DNA from: Acidobacteriota bacterium
GTDB taxonomy: Bacteria; Acidobacteriota; Terriglobia; Acidiferrales; UBA7541
Assembly (NCBI GenBank): GCA_003225295.1
Contig: QHYZ01000052.1
Span: 95,421 to 159,420, forward strand
Reading direction: 5' to 3'
DNA length: 64,000 nt
The translations under genes were made by a program, and so were the position numbers. Below, in pieces: positions 43,849-51,392 of the stretch (the stretch's first letter is position 1; the number at the start of each line of letters is the position of its first letter). Below the pieces are notes generated by a model, which searched no databases, had not been told where the DNA came from, and was given only the letters and a program-made list of their open reading frames with translations.

Positions 43849-44754
43849 TCACTGATCGGCGGGGTCTGCGCGCAGCTTGTCCAACTCGGCATGCCCAAGC
43901 TCCTCGCGAATGGCCACGAGGGCTTCCTTGGGCGGGCCGATGTAACGGTAGTTTGAATAAAAGGTACGCTCATGGATGGAGAAACCGGAGAATAATTTGC
44001 GGCCGTCGAAATCGTACTGCGAAAAGCTGGCCAGCCACAGCCCGGGCAGAAATTCATAGCGCTCCTGCATGAAGTGGCTGCCCTTGTAGATTTTTCCCAG
44101 AAACAGGCCGACAGAAATGTCTTCGGTAACTTCTCCTTCGATGCGAGCCAGTTCACCGGACGTCTGCTCGATCCATACAAAGCCACGCACTTTAGGGAAG
44201 ATCGAAGTGAAGCGCGTCGTGGGTTTGAAGCCTGGGTTGGGCTCCATTTTGAATTTGGAAAGCGTGCGGTCGCCGCGCGGCTCGGTGGCGACAAAAGTGA
44301 ATAGGAAGGCATTGTGCGTGGCGTTGATGAGTTCGTTGCGTTCTTTCTTTTTCTTCGCGTATTTTTCCAGAACGTCGCGCTGAGATCCTTCTTCGTTGAC
44401 CAGCAGCGTCAGGGTTCGTGCCAGACTCTGGAGATCGGCGCGATAAACGACGGGATCCCGGGGCTTGCCATCGGGGCCGAGAGCAATCCGAAACATGCCG
44501 GTACCCGAAGGAATAACGCGCATGATTTTGATCGTCGGGGGCGCCGGATCGCTCGGATTCTTGCGGGTCTCGACCCGTTCGATGCGCTCGTAGAGGTCCA
44601 GGGCGGCCTCGCCCCTCTTTTGGTTGGCGATAACGCGGTTGAAGAATTCCGGTTTCTCCGGGCCAACGCCGGGCGTGGATTCCGGCGCCACGGATTGCCC
44701 GGGTGCGTGAGCCAAAGACAGCAGCGCGATGGAAACAAAAGCACGTTTGAGCAT
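43849..44754 (-). CDS. secreted hypothetical protein
   Basis: 301 residues, signal peptide ~1-20 (MLKRAFVSIALLSLAHAPGQ). The mature part is beta-rich and contains GPDGKPRDPVVYRADLQ, KPTTRFTSIFPKVRGFVWI and LPGLWLASFSQYDFDGRK. It resembles the outer-membrane-lipoprotein-sorting-like fold of LolA/DUF-type proteins found in Acidobacteriota, though I cannot assign a family. Single gene; no partner evident. Start ATG 44754 is the only one that gives a signal peptide. Confidence 0.7.
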   Translation of the reverse strand: MLKRAFVSIALLSLAHAPGQSVAPESTPGVGPEKPEFFNRVIANQKRGEAALDLYERIERVETRKNPSDPAPPTIKIMRVIPSGTGMFRIALGPDGKPRDPVVYRADLQSLARTLTLLVNEEGSQRDVLEKYAKKKKERNELINATHNAFLFTFVATEPRGDRTLSKFKMEPNPGFKPTTRFTSIFPKVRGFVWIEQTSGELARIEGEVTEDISVGLFLGKIYKGSHFMQERYEFLPGLWLASFSQYDFDGRKLFSGFSIHERTFYSNYRYIGPPKEALVAIREELGHAELDKLRADPADQ

Positions 44755-44895
44755 GATCTGAAGTGGCTAGAATGCCGCCAACGTGTACTCGGATTGGATT
44801 CATCCGGGCATACAATTGTTGTACACCGCTCGAACGTCGGAGTGTGCTGATGGATGTGAATGTATAACTGGTGGATCGCTCGATCCGCCCGAGAG

Positions 44896-45443
44896 CTAGG
44901 GCCTCGGCTGGTCTGTTGCTGCTCTGAACCCTTCGGTCCAGGGCGGCACGACGCCGTTCATGCGCGCGTAGGCTATGGCCTGGCCGAGATGCTCGCCGGT
45001 GATGGCGATGAAGGAACCGCGCACGGTGGTCTGACGGTTGAACATTTTCTGCGGCTTGTCGGCGGTGGCGTCATGGAGGGCCACGAGGGCATGGCGAAGA
45101 TGCCTGAACGAATCCCGCAGAGCTTGCAGGACCTTCGGTTTGTCGCCCGAGAGCGTGCTGATGACCTGGGGATCGAAGCCGGCTGGCGGGCGGTACCGGA
45201 GTGCCCGGAGCAACGCCATAATTCGCCGCTATGATGTGCGTAAACACTTCGCCTACGGAGCGAACGCCTGCGGCCGGACACCTGGAGTATCTCTCAGCAG
45301 GCATGGCCTCGGCTAGCCGCGTGTACCGCCGTTCCTAGGAACTCGGCGCCGAAGCCTGACGTCGGTCGAGCCGAGTCCACACGGGGGGCTTGCTGGTCGC
45401 CAACTACCGTAAGTACAAGAAAATAAAAGAAAATCCGGCGCAT
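44896..45443 (-). pseudogene. DinB family gene with two frameshifts
   Basis: A secreted DinB-like gene can be followed across three frames. The first begins at 45443 with signal MRRIFFYFLVLTVVG and TSGFGAEFLG. The second covers LAEAMPAERYSRCPAAGVRS and EVFTHIIAANYG (~45335-45230). The third covers LLRALRYRPPAGFDP to the end at 44896 (HLGQAIAYARMNGVVPPW, the diagnostic C-terminal motif). Frame changes fall near 45335 and 45228. Each part is recognisable only in its own frame, so the gene is broken, or two assembly indels occurred. No compensating start sites appear. Confidence 0.75.
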
Positions 45444-45781
45444 GGCGTCCTCCTCTGCAGGCCAAGTCTCGCGGGCCTGTCGCATCGTCTTCTTCTCCAG
45501 AATTGCCGCGCAAGACGGTACAATGGAGGGTGCGCCGGTTGAACCATTTACCATGGACCGGACCGCGCGTAAGGCTACTCCAAGACACACCGAAAGCAAA
45601 GTGCTGTTGCGCACGTCTATATATCGAGGAACGAATCGCCGGTCCCCTTGGTCTTCGCGAGAAAACGTTGGAGGTCTGTTTGGGCCTAACTCCCATCGAA
45701 GGGTTTGCGGCCATCACCCAGGTGGCGCCACGGGCCGAAGCGTCCCTGAAACCGAGCCGTTTGCGGAGCGCGCTGATCACC

Positions 45782-46999
45782 ATGCTGGAGACCCTGCGGC
45801 TCTCTCTGGACGCCCTGCGCGCCCATAAGCTGAGAAGTTTCCTGACTTTGCTCGGTGTCATCCTGGCGGTCACCACGCTGGTCGCGGTGATGAGCGTGGT
45901 CGCCGGCCTGAATTTCTACGTTGCCGACCGCATCGCAAATCTTGGCGCCAACGTCTATGTTCTGAACCGTATGGGTATCATCACCAGCGAAGACGCTTGG
46001 GTGAAAGCCCAGAAGCGCCCGCTGGTCACCCGGGAAGAACTCGACAGCTTGAGGACCGGCATGCACACCGCCAGTCATATCGCCGCGCTGCTGGGCAACA
46101 ATTCCGATGTACGTCATGGCAATGACCTGCTCGAAAACGTCAACGTGCTGGGCGTGACCCCCAACTATTCCGAGGTCCGCAGCTTGAACATCGCCGCGGG
46201 CCGCTTCCTGACCGAAACGGACCAGGAGCACCGCTCCCCGGTCTGCTTCATCGGCGCGGACCTGGTGAAGAAGTTTTTCTCCAGCGTCGATCCCATCGGG
46301 AAAACGATCCGCGCGGGAACGCACAGTTATGAAGTAGTCGGCGTTGCCGCGGTCATCGGCAGCGCGCTCGGGCAGTCGCAGGATAATTTCGTATTCATTC
46401 CGCTGGAAACCTACCGCAAGGAATGGGGCACGCAGAGAGACTCGCTGGTGTTGTTTATTCAGGCGCAGAACGCGGAAATGATGTCGGCCTCCGAAGATGA
46501 AGCGCGCATGCTGCTCCGCGCCTGGCGCCACATTTCCTGGGACGCGCCGGACAATTTCGGGATCATCGGTTCGGATTCCATCATGGGGCTGTGGCAATCT
46601 TTGACCGGCAATTTGTTCATGGTGGCCGTGGGATTGACGGCCGTGTTCCTGGTGGTTGGCGGAATCGTGATCATGAATATCATGCTGGCCAGCGTGACCG
46701 AGCGTACGCGAGAAATTGGCTTGCGGCGATCGCTGGGCGCTAGGAAAAAGCACATCGTCTTGCAATTCGTCACGGAATCGGCGGTGCTAGCGGCGACCGG
46801 GGGCCTCATGGGGATCGTTCTCGCCTATGCCGTGGTGGCCGTGGCGCGCGCCTTGACTTCCATTCCCATGCGCACGCCGATCAGCGCCGTTATACTTTCG
46901 CTGGGGGTTTCCACGGGCGTTGGTCTTTTCTTTGGGATTTACCCGGCCATGCGCGCGGCCAGGCTTGATCCGATCGAAGCTCTGCGGGCCGACGGCTAA
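45782..46999 (+). CDS. MacB-type ABC permease (FtsX domain), copy 1
   Basis: 405 residues from ATG 45782; the open frame upstream (MPRKTV...) does not resemble the family. TM1 ~20-43 (KLRSFLTLLGVILAVTTLVAVM), a MacB periplasmic core domain ~45-260, and a C-terminal FtsX unit with three helices ~275-400 containing GIVIMNIMLASVTERTREIGLRRSLGA, the invariant signature. The typical ATP-binding subunit and MacA adaptor are absent here. It is followed after 35 bases by a second, related permease, so the pair may act as a heterodimer with an ATPase encoded elsewhere. Confidence 0.9.
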   Translation: MLETLRLSLDALRAHKLRSFLTLLGVILAVTTLVAVMSVVAGLNFYVADRIANLGANVYVLNRMGIITSEDAWVKAQKRPLVTREELDSLRTGMHTASHIAALLGNNSDVRHGNDLLENVNVLGVTPNYSEVRSLNIAAGRFLTETDQEHRSPVCFIGADLVKKFFSSVDPIGKTIRAGTHSYEVVGVAAVIGSALGQSQDNFVFIPLETYRKEWGTQRDSLVLFIQAQNAEMMSASEDEARMLLRAWRHISWDAPDNFGIIGSDSIMGLWQSLTGNLFMVAVGLTAVFLVVGGIVIMNIMLASVTERTREIGLRRSLGARKKHIVLQFVTESAVLAATGGLMGIVLAYAVVAVARALTSIPMRTPISAVILSLGVSTGVGLFFGIYPAMRAARLDPIEALRADG

Positions 47000-47034
47000 G
47001 GAAAACTGCGCCCCATTCGACCGAACGGACCCAC

Positions 47035-48276
47035 ATGGCACAACAGCACGGCGAAAATCTCAAGCAGGCGATGGACACGCTCCGCGCGCACAAACTGCGC
47101 AGCTTTCTCACCGTTTTCGGAGTGGTCCTCGGCGTCAGCGTCATCATGCTGGTCGCCGCGCTCATCACCGGCTTCGATCAGCAAGTTCAAGAAAATATCA
47201 AGCAGTACGGCGCCGATACCGCCTTCGTCTCACGCTTTGACCAGGGCCCGCACGGCGGCGGGCGGCGCCCCAAGGACGAACGCGAACGCAAGCCCTTGAC
47301 GCTGGAAGACGCCCAAGCCGTCAAGGAATTGTGCCCCGCGATCAAGGACCTCACCGTTTTCATCACCTGGTGGGAACAGCCACATACCGTGCGCACCAGG
47401 AGCGGCGAAGTCACGGCCATCGATTTCCGTGGTGTGGAGCCGAATTTCGGGCAGGTTTATGCCAACGCCGCGACGCTTGACGGCCGTTTCATCAGCGAAG
47501 GCGACGACCTGCACCGCGAAAAAGTGGTGATGCTGGGGGAAAATGCCGCGCCGGTTCTTTTTCCCAATGTTTCGCCGGTAGGCAAGGATGTGATGATCGA
47601 TGGCTCGGCCTTTCGTGTGATCGGTGTGGTGGAAAAGCCGAAAGGAATGTTTGGCCAGGATGACGAAGACCGCCGCGTGCTCATACCGTACAACACGTTC
47701 CGGAAGATTTATCCAGGCGCGTATGAAAACAGCATCCGCTTCCAGGCCTACCCGAACCTGTTGGATCAGGCCGTCGATCAGGCTACCGAAGTCCTGCGCC
47801 GCCGCCGCAACGTTCCCTACCAGGGCAAGAATAGTTTTTCCATTCAAACCTCCCAGCAGATCGTGGATCAATTTCACAGCATTCTGGGGATGGTGGCGCT
47901 GGCCACCTTCGTCCTGAGCGGGATCGGCTTGCTCATCGGCGGCGTCGGCGTGATGAATATCATGCTGGTCAGCGTGACGGAGCGAACCCGGGAGATTGGC
48001 ATCCGCAAGGCCATCGGCGCAAAGAGCGGCGACATTACCTGGCAATTCTTGCTGGAGGCCATGACGCTCACGGGAGTCGGGGGAGTTCTCGCGCTGGTCC
48101 TGGTGAATGGTCTCGTGCTACTTGTGAGAGTCAGCTTGAAATGGCCCGGAAGCGTGCCGCTGTGGGCCGCGCTGACCGGAATCGTTGTCAGCGTTTCGGT
48201 AGGCCTGGTGTTTGGCGTGTGGCCGGCGATGAAAGCGGCGAAACTCGATCCCGTCGAAGCGCTGCGGTACGAGTAG
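47035..48276 (+). CDS. MacB-type ABC permease (FtsX domain), copy 2
   Basis: 413 residues. N-terminal DTLRAHKLRSFLTVFGVVLGVSVIML repeats the start of copy 1. A periplasmic core ~45-275 follows, then the FtsX unit with GGVGVMNIMLVSVTERTREIGIRKAIGAKSGDI. Ends AAKLDPVEALRYE, the usual family end. Compared with copy 1 it carries a Gly/Arg-rich insertion (QGPHGGGRRPKDERERK, ~70-86). Exports or senses a hydrophobic compound or lipoprotein if energised. Its stop is convergent with the kinase genes 35 bases away. Confidence 0.9.
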   Translation: MAQQHGENLKQAMDTLRAHKLRSFLTVFGVVLGVSVIMLVAALITGFDQQVQENIKQYGADTAFVSRFDQGPHGGGRRPKDERERKPLTLEDAQAVKELCPAIKDLTVFITWWEQPHTVRTRSGEVTAIDFRGVEPNFGQVYANAATLDGRFISEGDDLHREKVVMLGENAAPVLFPNVSPVGKDVMIDGSAFRVIGVVEKPKGMFGQDDEDRRVLIPYNTFRKIYPGAYENSIRFQAYPNLLDQAVDQATEVLRRRRNVPYQGKNSFSIQTSQQIVDQFHSILGMVALATFVLSGIGLLIGGVGVMNIMLVSVTERTREIGIRKAIGAKSGDITWQFLLEAMTLTGVGGVLALVLVNGLVLLVRVSLKWPGSVPLWAALTGIVVSVSVGLVFGVWPAMKAAKLDPVEALRYE

Positions 48277-48310
48277 CTCATGGCCGAACGAAGGATGAAA
48301 ATGGAGCGCG

Positions 48311-49114
48311 CTAACGCGCGAGAGGATAAAGAGCAGAAGCGAGTTCATGGCAGGAAACAAAGCGGCCTTGGGGGTTTTTTGCCAGGCAGCGCGCCACGAT
48401 GAGGTCGAGCGCTGGTGGCACCTCCGGATTGTACAGTGAGGGCGCCGTAGGCTCGGCATTCAGAATTTGGGCGCACACAGCGCCGAGAGAACTGCCATCG
48501 AAGGGTCTTACACGAGTCAACATCTGATAAAGAACAATTCCCAGAGCAAACTGATCCGAGCGCGGATCGTGAGGCTCGCCCTGGATCTGTTCGGGTGCCA
48601 GGTATGCGGGCGTACCCATCAGCTGGTGGGAGCCGAAAATCTCCAAGGCAAAGCGCGCGATACCGAAGTCGCCGAGTTTTACTTGGTTTTCCGCGGTGAC
48701 CAGGATGTTGCCGGGTCTGACGTCGCCGTGAACGATTCCGGCACCATGGGCAATCGCTAGCGCCCCAGCTAGATTGGCAGCCCAGGCGCAAGCACGCTGG
48801 ACCGTCAGCGTGGACGGAACGATATGATCGTCAAGCGTCTTGCCGGCGACGTACTCCATCACCAGGTAGGGCGTGCCCTGCTCGTCGATTCCCACGTCGT
48901 ACAGCTGGACGATCGAAGGATGGGAGAGCTGACCGATGATCTGCGCTTCGTAGAGGAACTGCTGCTCCAGGCCATCACCGAAACCGCTCAAAAAGGTTTT
49001 CAGGGCGACGATGCGGCCCAGGAGGTTGTCCCGCGCTTTTTCGACGCGACTCGTGGCACCGGAACCGAGCTGTCCGAGAAGTTCGTAGCGGTCTTTTTGC
49101 GAGGTGATCATCAT
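48311..49114 (-). CDS. Ser/Thr protein kinase (Hanks type), copy B
   Basis: 267 residues, kinase domain only; no membrane helix or PASTA domain. G-loop LGSGATSRVEKA, Lys in VALKTF, catalytic loop IVHGDVRPGNILV (~140) and DFG in LGDFGIARFA, followed by GTPAYLAPEQIQG. The usual HRDLKPxN is changed to HGDVRPGN: the Arg before the catalytic Asp is Gly and the Lys is Arg. Such non-RD kinases usually do not depend on activation-loop phosphorylation. The start overlaps the stop of the upstream kinase (ATGA at 49111-49114). Confidence 0.88.
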   Translation of the reverse strand: MMITSQKDRYELLGQLGSGATSRVEKARDNLLGRIVALKTFLSGFGDGLEQQFLYEAQIIGQLSHPSIVQLYDVGIDEQGTPYLVMEYVAGKTLDDHIVPSTLTVQRACAWAANLAGALAIAHGAGIVHGDVRPGNILVTAENQVKLGDFGIARFALEIFGSHQLMGTPAYLAPEQIQGEPHDPRSDQFALGIVLYQMLTRVRPFDGSSLGAVCAQILNAEPTAPSLYNPEVPPALDLIVARCLAKNPQGRFVSCHELASALYPLAR

Positions 49115-49989
49115 GCAGAGCGCAAAAGACGCGCCGCGCGGTCGCGCAGACCGTTGCCGTTGGTTTGCGGCGCCGCTTGCGGAATGACTTTGCGGCGCGC
49201 TAGCGGATAGAGATCTTGCGCGAGAGCTTCGGCGGTGGCGTAACGCGCGGACGGATCTTTTGCCAGGCAGCGGGAGACCACTTCATCAAAGCCCGCTGGC
49301 AGCGAAGGATTCGCATGCGAGGGCGGCAGCGGCGTCGAAGAGAGTACCCGGCCGCAAATGCCCTGCAGTGAATCGGCGTCGAAGGGCCGCTGGCCGGTCA
49401 CCATTTCGTGGAGAACGACGCCCAGGGAAAAAAGATCGGAGCGCGCGTCCTGGGGTTTGCCCATGATTTGCTCGGGGCACCAGTAGGCGGGTGTACCGAC
49501 GAGCGGCGTGGCGGCGGAATCGCAGCTGGCCAGCCGCGCCATGCCGAAGTCCATCAACTTCACGCGGCCGTCATCGGTGATAAGCACATTCGCGGGCTTG
49601 ACGTCGCCGTGAATCACACCCTTGCGGTGCGCCACACCGAGCGCCGAAGCCACTTCCGCGGCCCACGCGGAGGCCCTCGCAAAGGGAATGCTACCCTTAT
49701 CCAAAATGCGATCGAGGGGCTGACCTTCCAGAAATTCCATTACCAGATAGGGCGTTTGGGTGGCTTCGTCGATGCCCATATCGTGGAGCGTGATGATCGA
49801 AGGATGGGAAAGCTGGCCGACGACACGCGCTTCCTGAAGGAAACGCTGGCGCGCTGCGCCGCTCGCCAATTCCTTGGGAAAAAGCTTTATGGCCACCAGC
49901 CGGCCGATCAGCGGATCGTGAGAGCGTGCCACGCGTCCATGCGCACCGGTGCCGATGATTTCGAGAATTTCGTAGCGTCCAACTTGCAA
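49111..49989 (-). CDS. Ser/Thr protein kinase (Hanks type), copy A
   Basis: 292 residues, upstream member of the tandem pair. G-loop IGTGAHGRVARS, Lys35 in VAIKLF, Glu in helix C (FLQEARVVGQL), catalytic loop VIHGDVKPANVLI (~125), DFG in LMDFGMARLA, then GTPAYWCPEQIMG. HRD is replaced by HGD as in copy B, but the Lys of KPAN is kept. A short basic tail (RRKVIPQAAPQ...RDRAARLLRSA) follows the domain. The two kinases share about the same length and order and overlap by four bases, indicating an old tandem duplication. Confidence 0.9.
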   Translation of the reverse strand: MQVGRYEILEIIGTGAHGRVARSHDPLIGRLVAIKLFPKELASGAARQRFLQEARVVGQLSHPSIITLHDMGIDEATQTPYLVMEFLEGQPLDRILDKGSIPFARASAWAAEVASALGVAHRKGVIHGDVKPANVLITDDGRVKLMDFGMARLASCDSAATPLVGTPAYWCPEQIMGKPQDARSDLFSLGVVLHEMVTGQRPFDADSLQGICGRVLSSTPLPPSHANPSLPAGFDEVVSRCLAKDPSARYATAEALAQDLYPLARRKVIPQAAPQTNGNGLRDRAARLLRSA

Positions 49990-50204
49990 GAAGTTCGCTC
50001 CCTCAGATTCGGTAACACCGTGCCGCTAGTGAATGATGGCCGATGGGCTTGCTCCATTAAATGGAGCAAGCGTCCTGCTGAGAAGGGTACCGAAGTACTA
50101 CCACGGAGGCTTTGCTTAGAAAGCTCTAATCTTAAGATTCTGATGAAGTTTATGACCGAGCGTGAGCTGTGCTCTTGGGGGCTCGTCCCGGACGCACAGG
50201 CGCA

Positions 50205-50828
50205 TCAGGGTTGAGAAGTCAAGGTGCGCAGCGGAGCAAGGGCGGGAGCAGCAGCTAACCGCCCAGGGAAATCGCGGATAAAAGATTTCATCGCCGGGTG
50301 CCAGAAGCCGCTGAACCCGAAGAAATACATTTCTTTCAGGGCTTGTTCAGCAGGCCATTTCTCGAAGGCCATGCGATAAGTGGCAATGAAAACGCTGGTG
50401 CGATCGTCACCGAAACGGCAGTGCACGAAAATCTTGTGCCCCGGTTCGCTGCGCAATAAGGAGAGAAACTGGATAATCTGTTCGTTGCTTGGGGGAGACC
50501 AGCCACTGACGGGGATGTGCACAAAGCGCATGCCCAGCGATTCGGCATGCTGGCGCTCCCAGGCGACTTTTTCAGGGTCCTCGGCGCGCAGATCGACGAT
50601 CGTGTTGATGCCCAACATTTTTAGCTCCGCGAGGCCTGCTCCTTTCGGCTGTGCGCCGCGATACAGGAGCTCGGTAATTTTCCCGGCGTTGGGAATTCCG
50701 GCCACGTGCAGTTTCTGCCCGTAGGCCGGCTGCCTGACGGGCGCGGCGGCGTTTGGCGCGGCGGTTTGCAGGAAAAGGCGAAGCGGGAGAAGAAGCAGGA
50801 TGGCCAGCGATGGCAGAGTGCGCGGCAT
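50205..50828 (-). CDS. secreted tyrosine/dual-specificity phosphatase-like protein
   Basis: 207 residues from ATG 50828, which gives a signal peptide (MPRTLPSLAILLLLPLRLFLQ). The longer frame upstream has no family features. Phosphatase signature HCRFGDDRTS, a match to HCxxGxxR with Cys nucleophile and Arg, at ~140, preceded by TIVDLRAEDPEKVAWE with the general-acid loop region VSGWSPPSNEQI. Family: DSP-PTPase/TpbA-like periplasmic phosphatases, some of which tune diguanylate cyclases. Substrate unknown. It is convergent to nothing and faces the Clp-N-like unit upstream. Confidence 0.85.
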   Translation of the reverse strand: MPRTLPSLAILLLLPLRLFLQTAAPNAAAPVRQPAYGQKLHVAGIPNAGKITELLYRGAQPKGAGLAELKMLGINTIVDLRAEDPEKVAWERQHAESLGMRFVHIPVSGWSPPSNEQIIQFLSLLRSEPGHKIFVHCRFGDDRTSVFIATYRMAFEKWPAEQALKEMYFFGFSGFWHPAMKSFIRDFPGRLAAAPALAPLRTLTSQP

Positions 50829-50964
50829 GTTGAGATGGATAACCAACAGTGTAGCGTGAGCGGCAACGAGGCGAAAAGTGTTGACAGTGAAGCGGTTGTG
50901 CAAGAATCGCACCACTACAAATAGACGCAGACGGAAAATGTCAACCACATTTTGCGTTTTCCTC

Positions 50965-50993
50965 TTGACAGCGAATTTGTATCCGTTGATACT
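50965..50993 (+). promoter_or_regulatory. sigma70-type promoter of the Clp-N-like mini-gene
   Basis: TTGACA (50965-50970), 17-base spacer, GATACT (50988-50993; 4 of 6 to TATAAT). Transcription would begin near 51000 and end at the terminator 51214-51240, a transcript of about 240 nt. Confidence 0.5.
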
Positions 50994-51014
50994 GCGGTTC
51001 CAGAGTCGGGGGAC

Positions 51015-51224
51015 GTGGAAGCGCCGCAGGGGCCGAGTCGGAGTAGAGATCAGGTCTGCGTGAGCCACGAAGCGGCCCGGGTTCTAAGCGAAAAAAATCG
51101 AGCGCGAGGTACCAGCTCCGCGCCCGTGGTTGAGGCGGAGCACCTGCTGTTAGGCTGCGTGTACAGCACCGGCCAGCGGCAGAGCATTGGCGTTTTGCGC
51201 CGGAACTTGACTGCGACCGTATAA
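51015..51224 (+). CDS. Clp-N-domain-like small protein
   Basis: About 69 residues from GTG 51015; a GTG at 51060 giving 54 residues is equally possible. The sequence EAARVLSEKNRARGTSS followed by VEAEHLLLG and LRRN resembles one repeat of the ClpA/ClpC N-terminal domain, which has the conserved EHLLLG turn, but no ATPase part is present. Its TAA (51222-51224) lies inside the terminator stem, and a promoter is found just upstream, so it is a self-contained unit. It may bind ClpC-type substrates or adaptors. The match is short; chance is possible. Confidence 0.4.
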   Translation: MEAPQGPSRSRDQVCVSHEAARVLSEKNRARGTSSAPVVEAEHLLLGCVYSTGQRQSIGVLRRNLTATV

Positions 51225-51240
51225 CGGTCGGCTTTTTTTT
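51214..51240 (+). terminator. rho-independent terminator
   Basis: CGACCGT (51214-51220), loop ATA, ACGGTCG (51224-51230), then GC and eight T. Perfect 7-base stem. It closes the small transcription unit before nrdJ. Confidence 0.85.
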
Positions 51241-51392
51241 CAATGCCCGCTTTCACGATCCGCTGGCATCAAAGTGGCGTTACCTTTAGCCCAGACCCTG
51301 AAGCGAGGCGCGACACCTCGGTGGAGACGGGACAGGAGTAAACTGGGAGGGTTTCCCCGCGCAAGTGGGGACCCCAGAGCGCGGAGGGACGG

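Noticed and set aside
51241..51392. Possible cobalamin riboswitch before nrdJ
   Set aside because: Only 150 bases, no recognisable B12 box or the expected multi-helix fold; the GC-rich hairpin there looks incidental.
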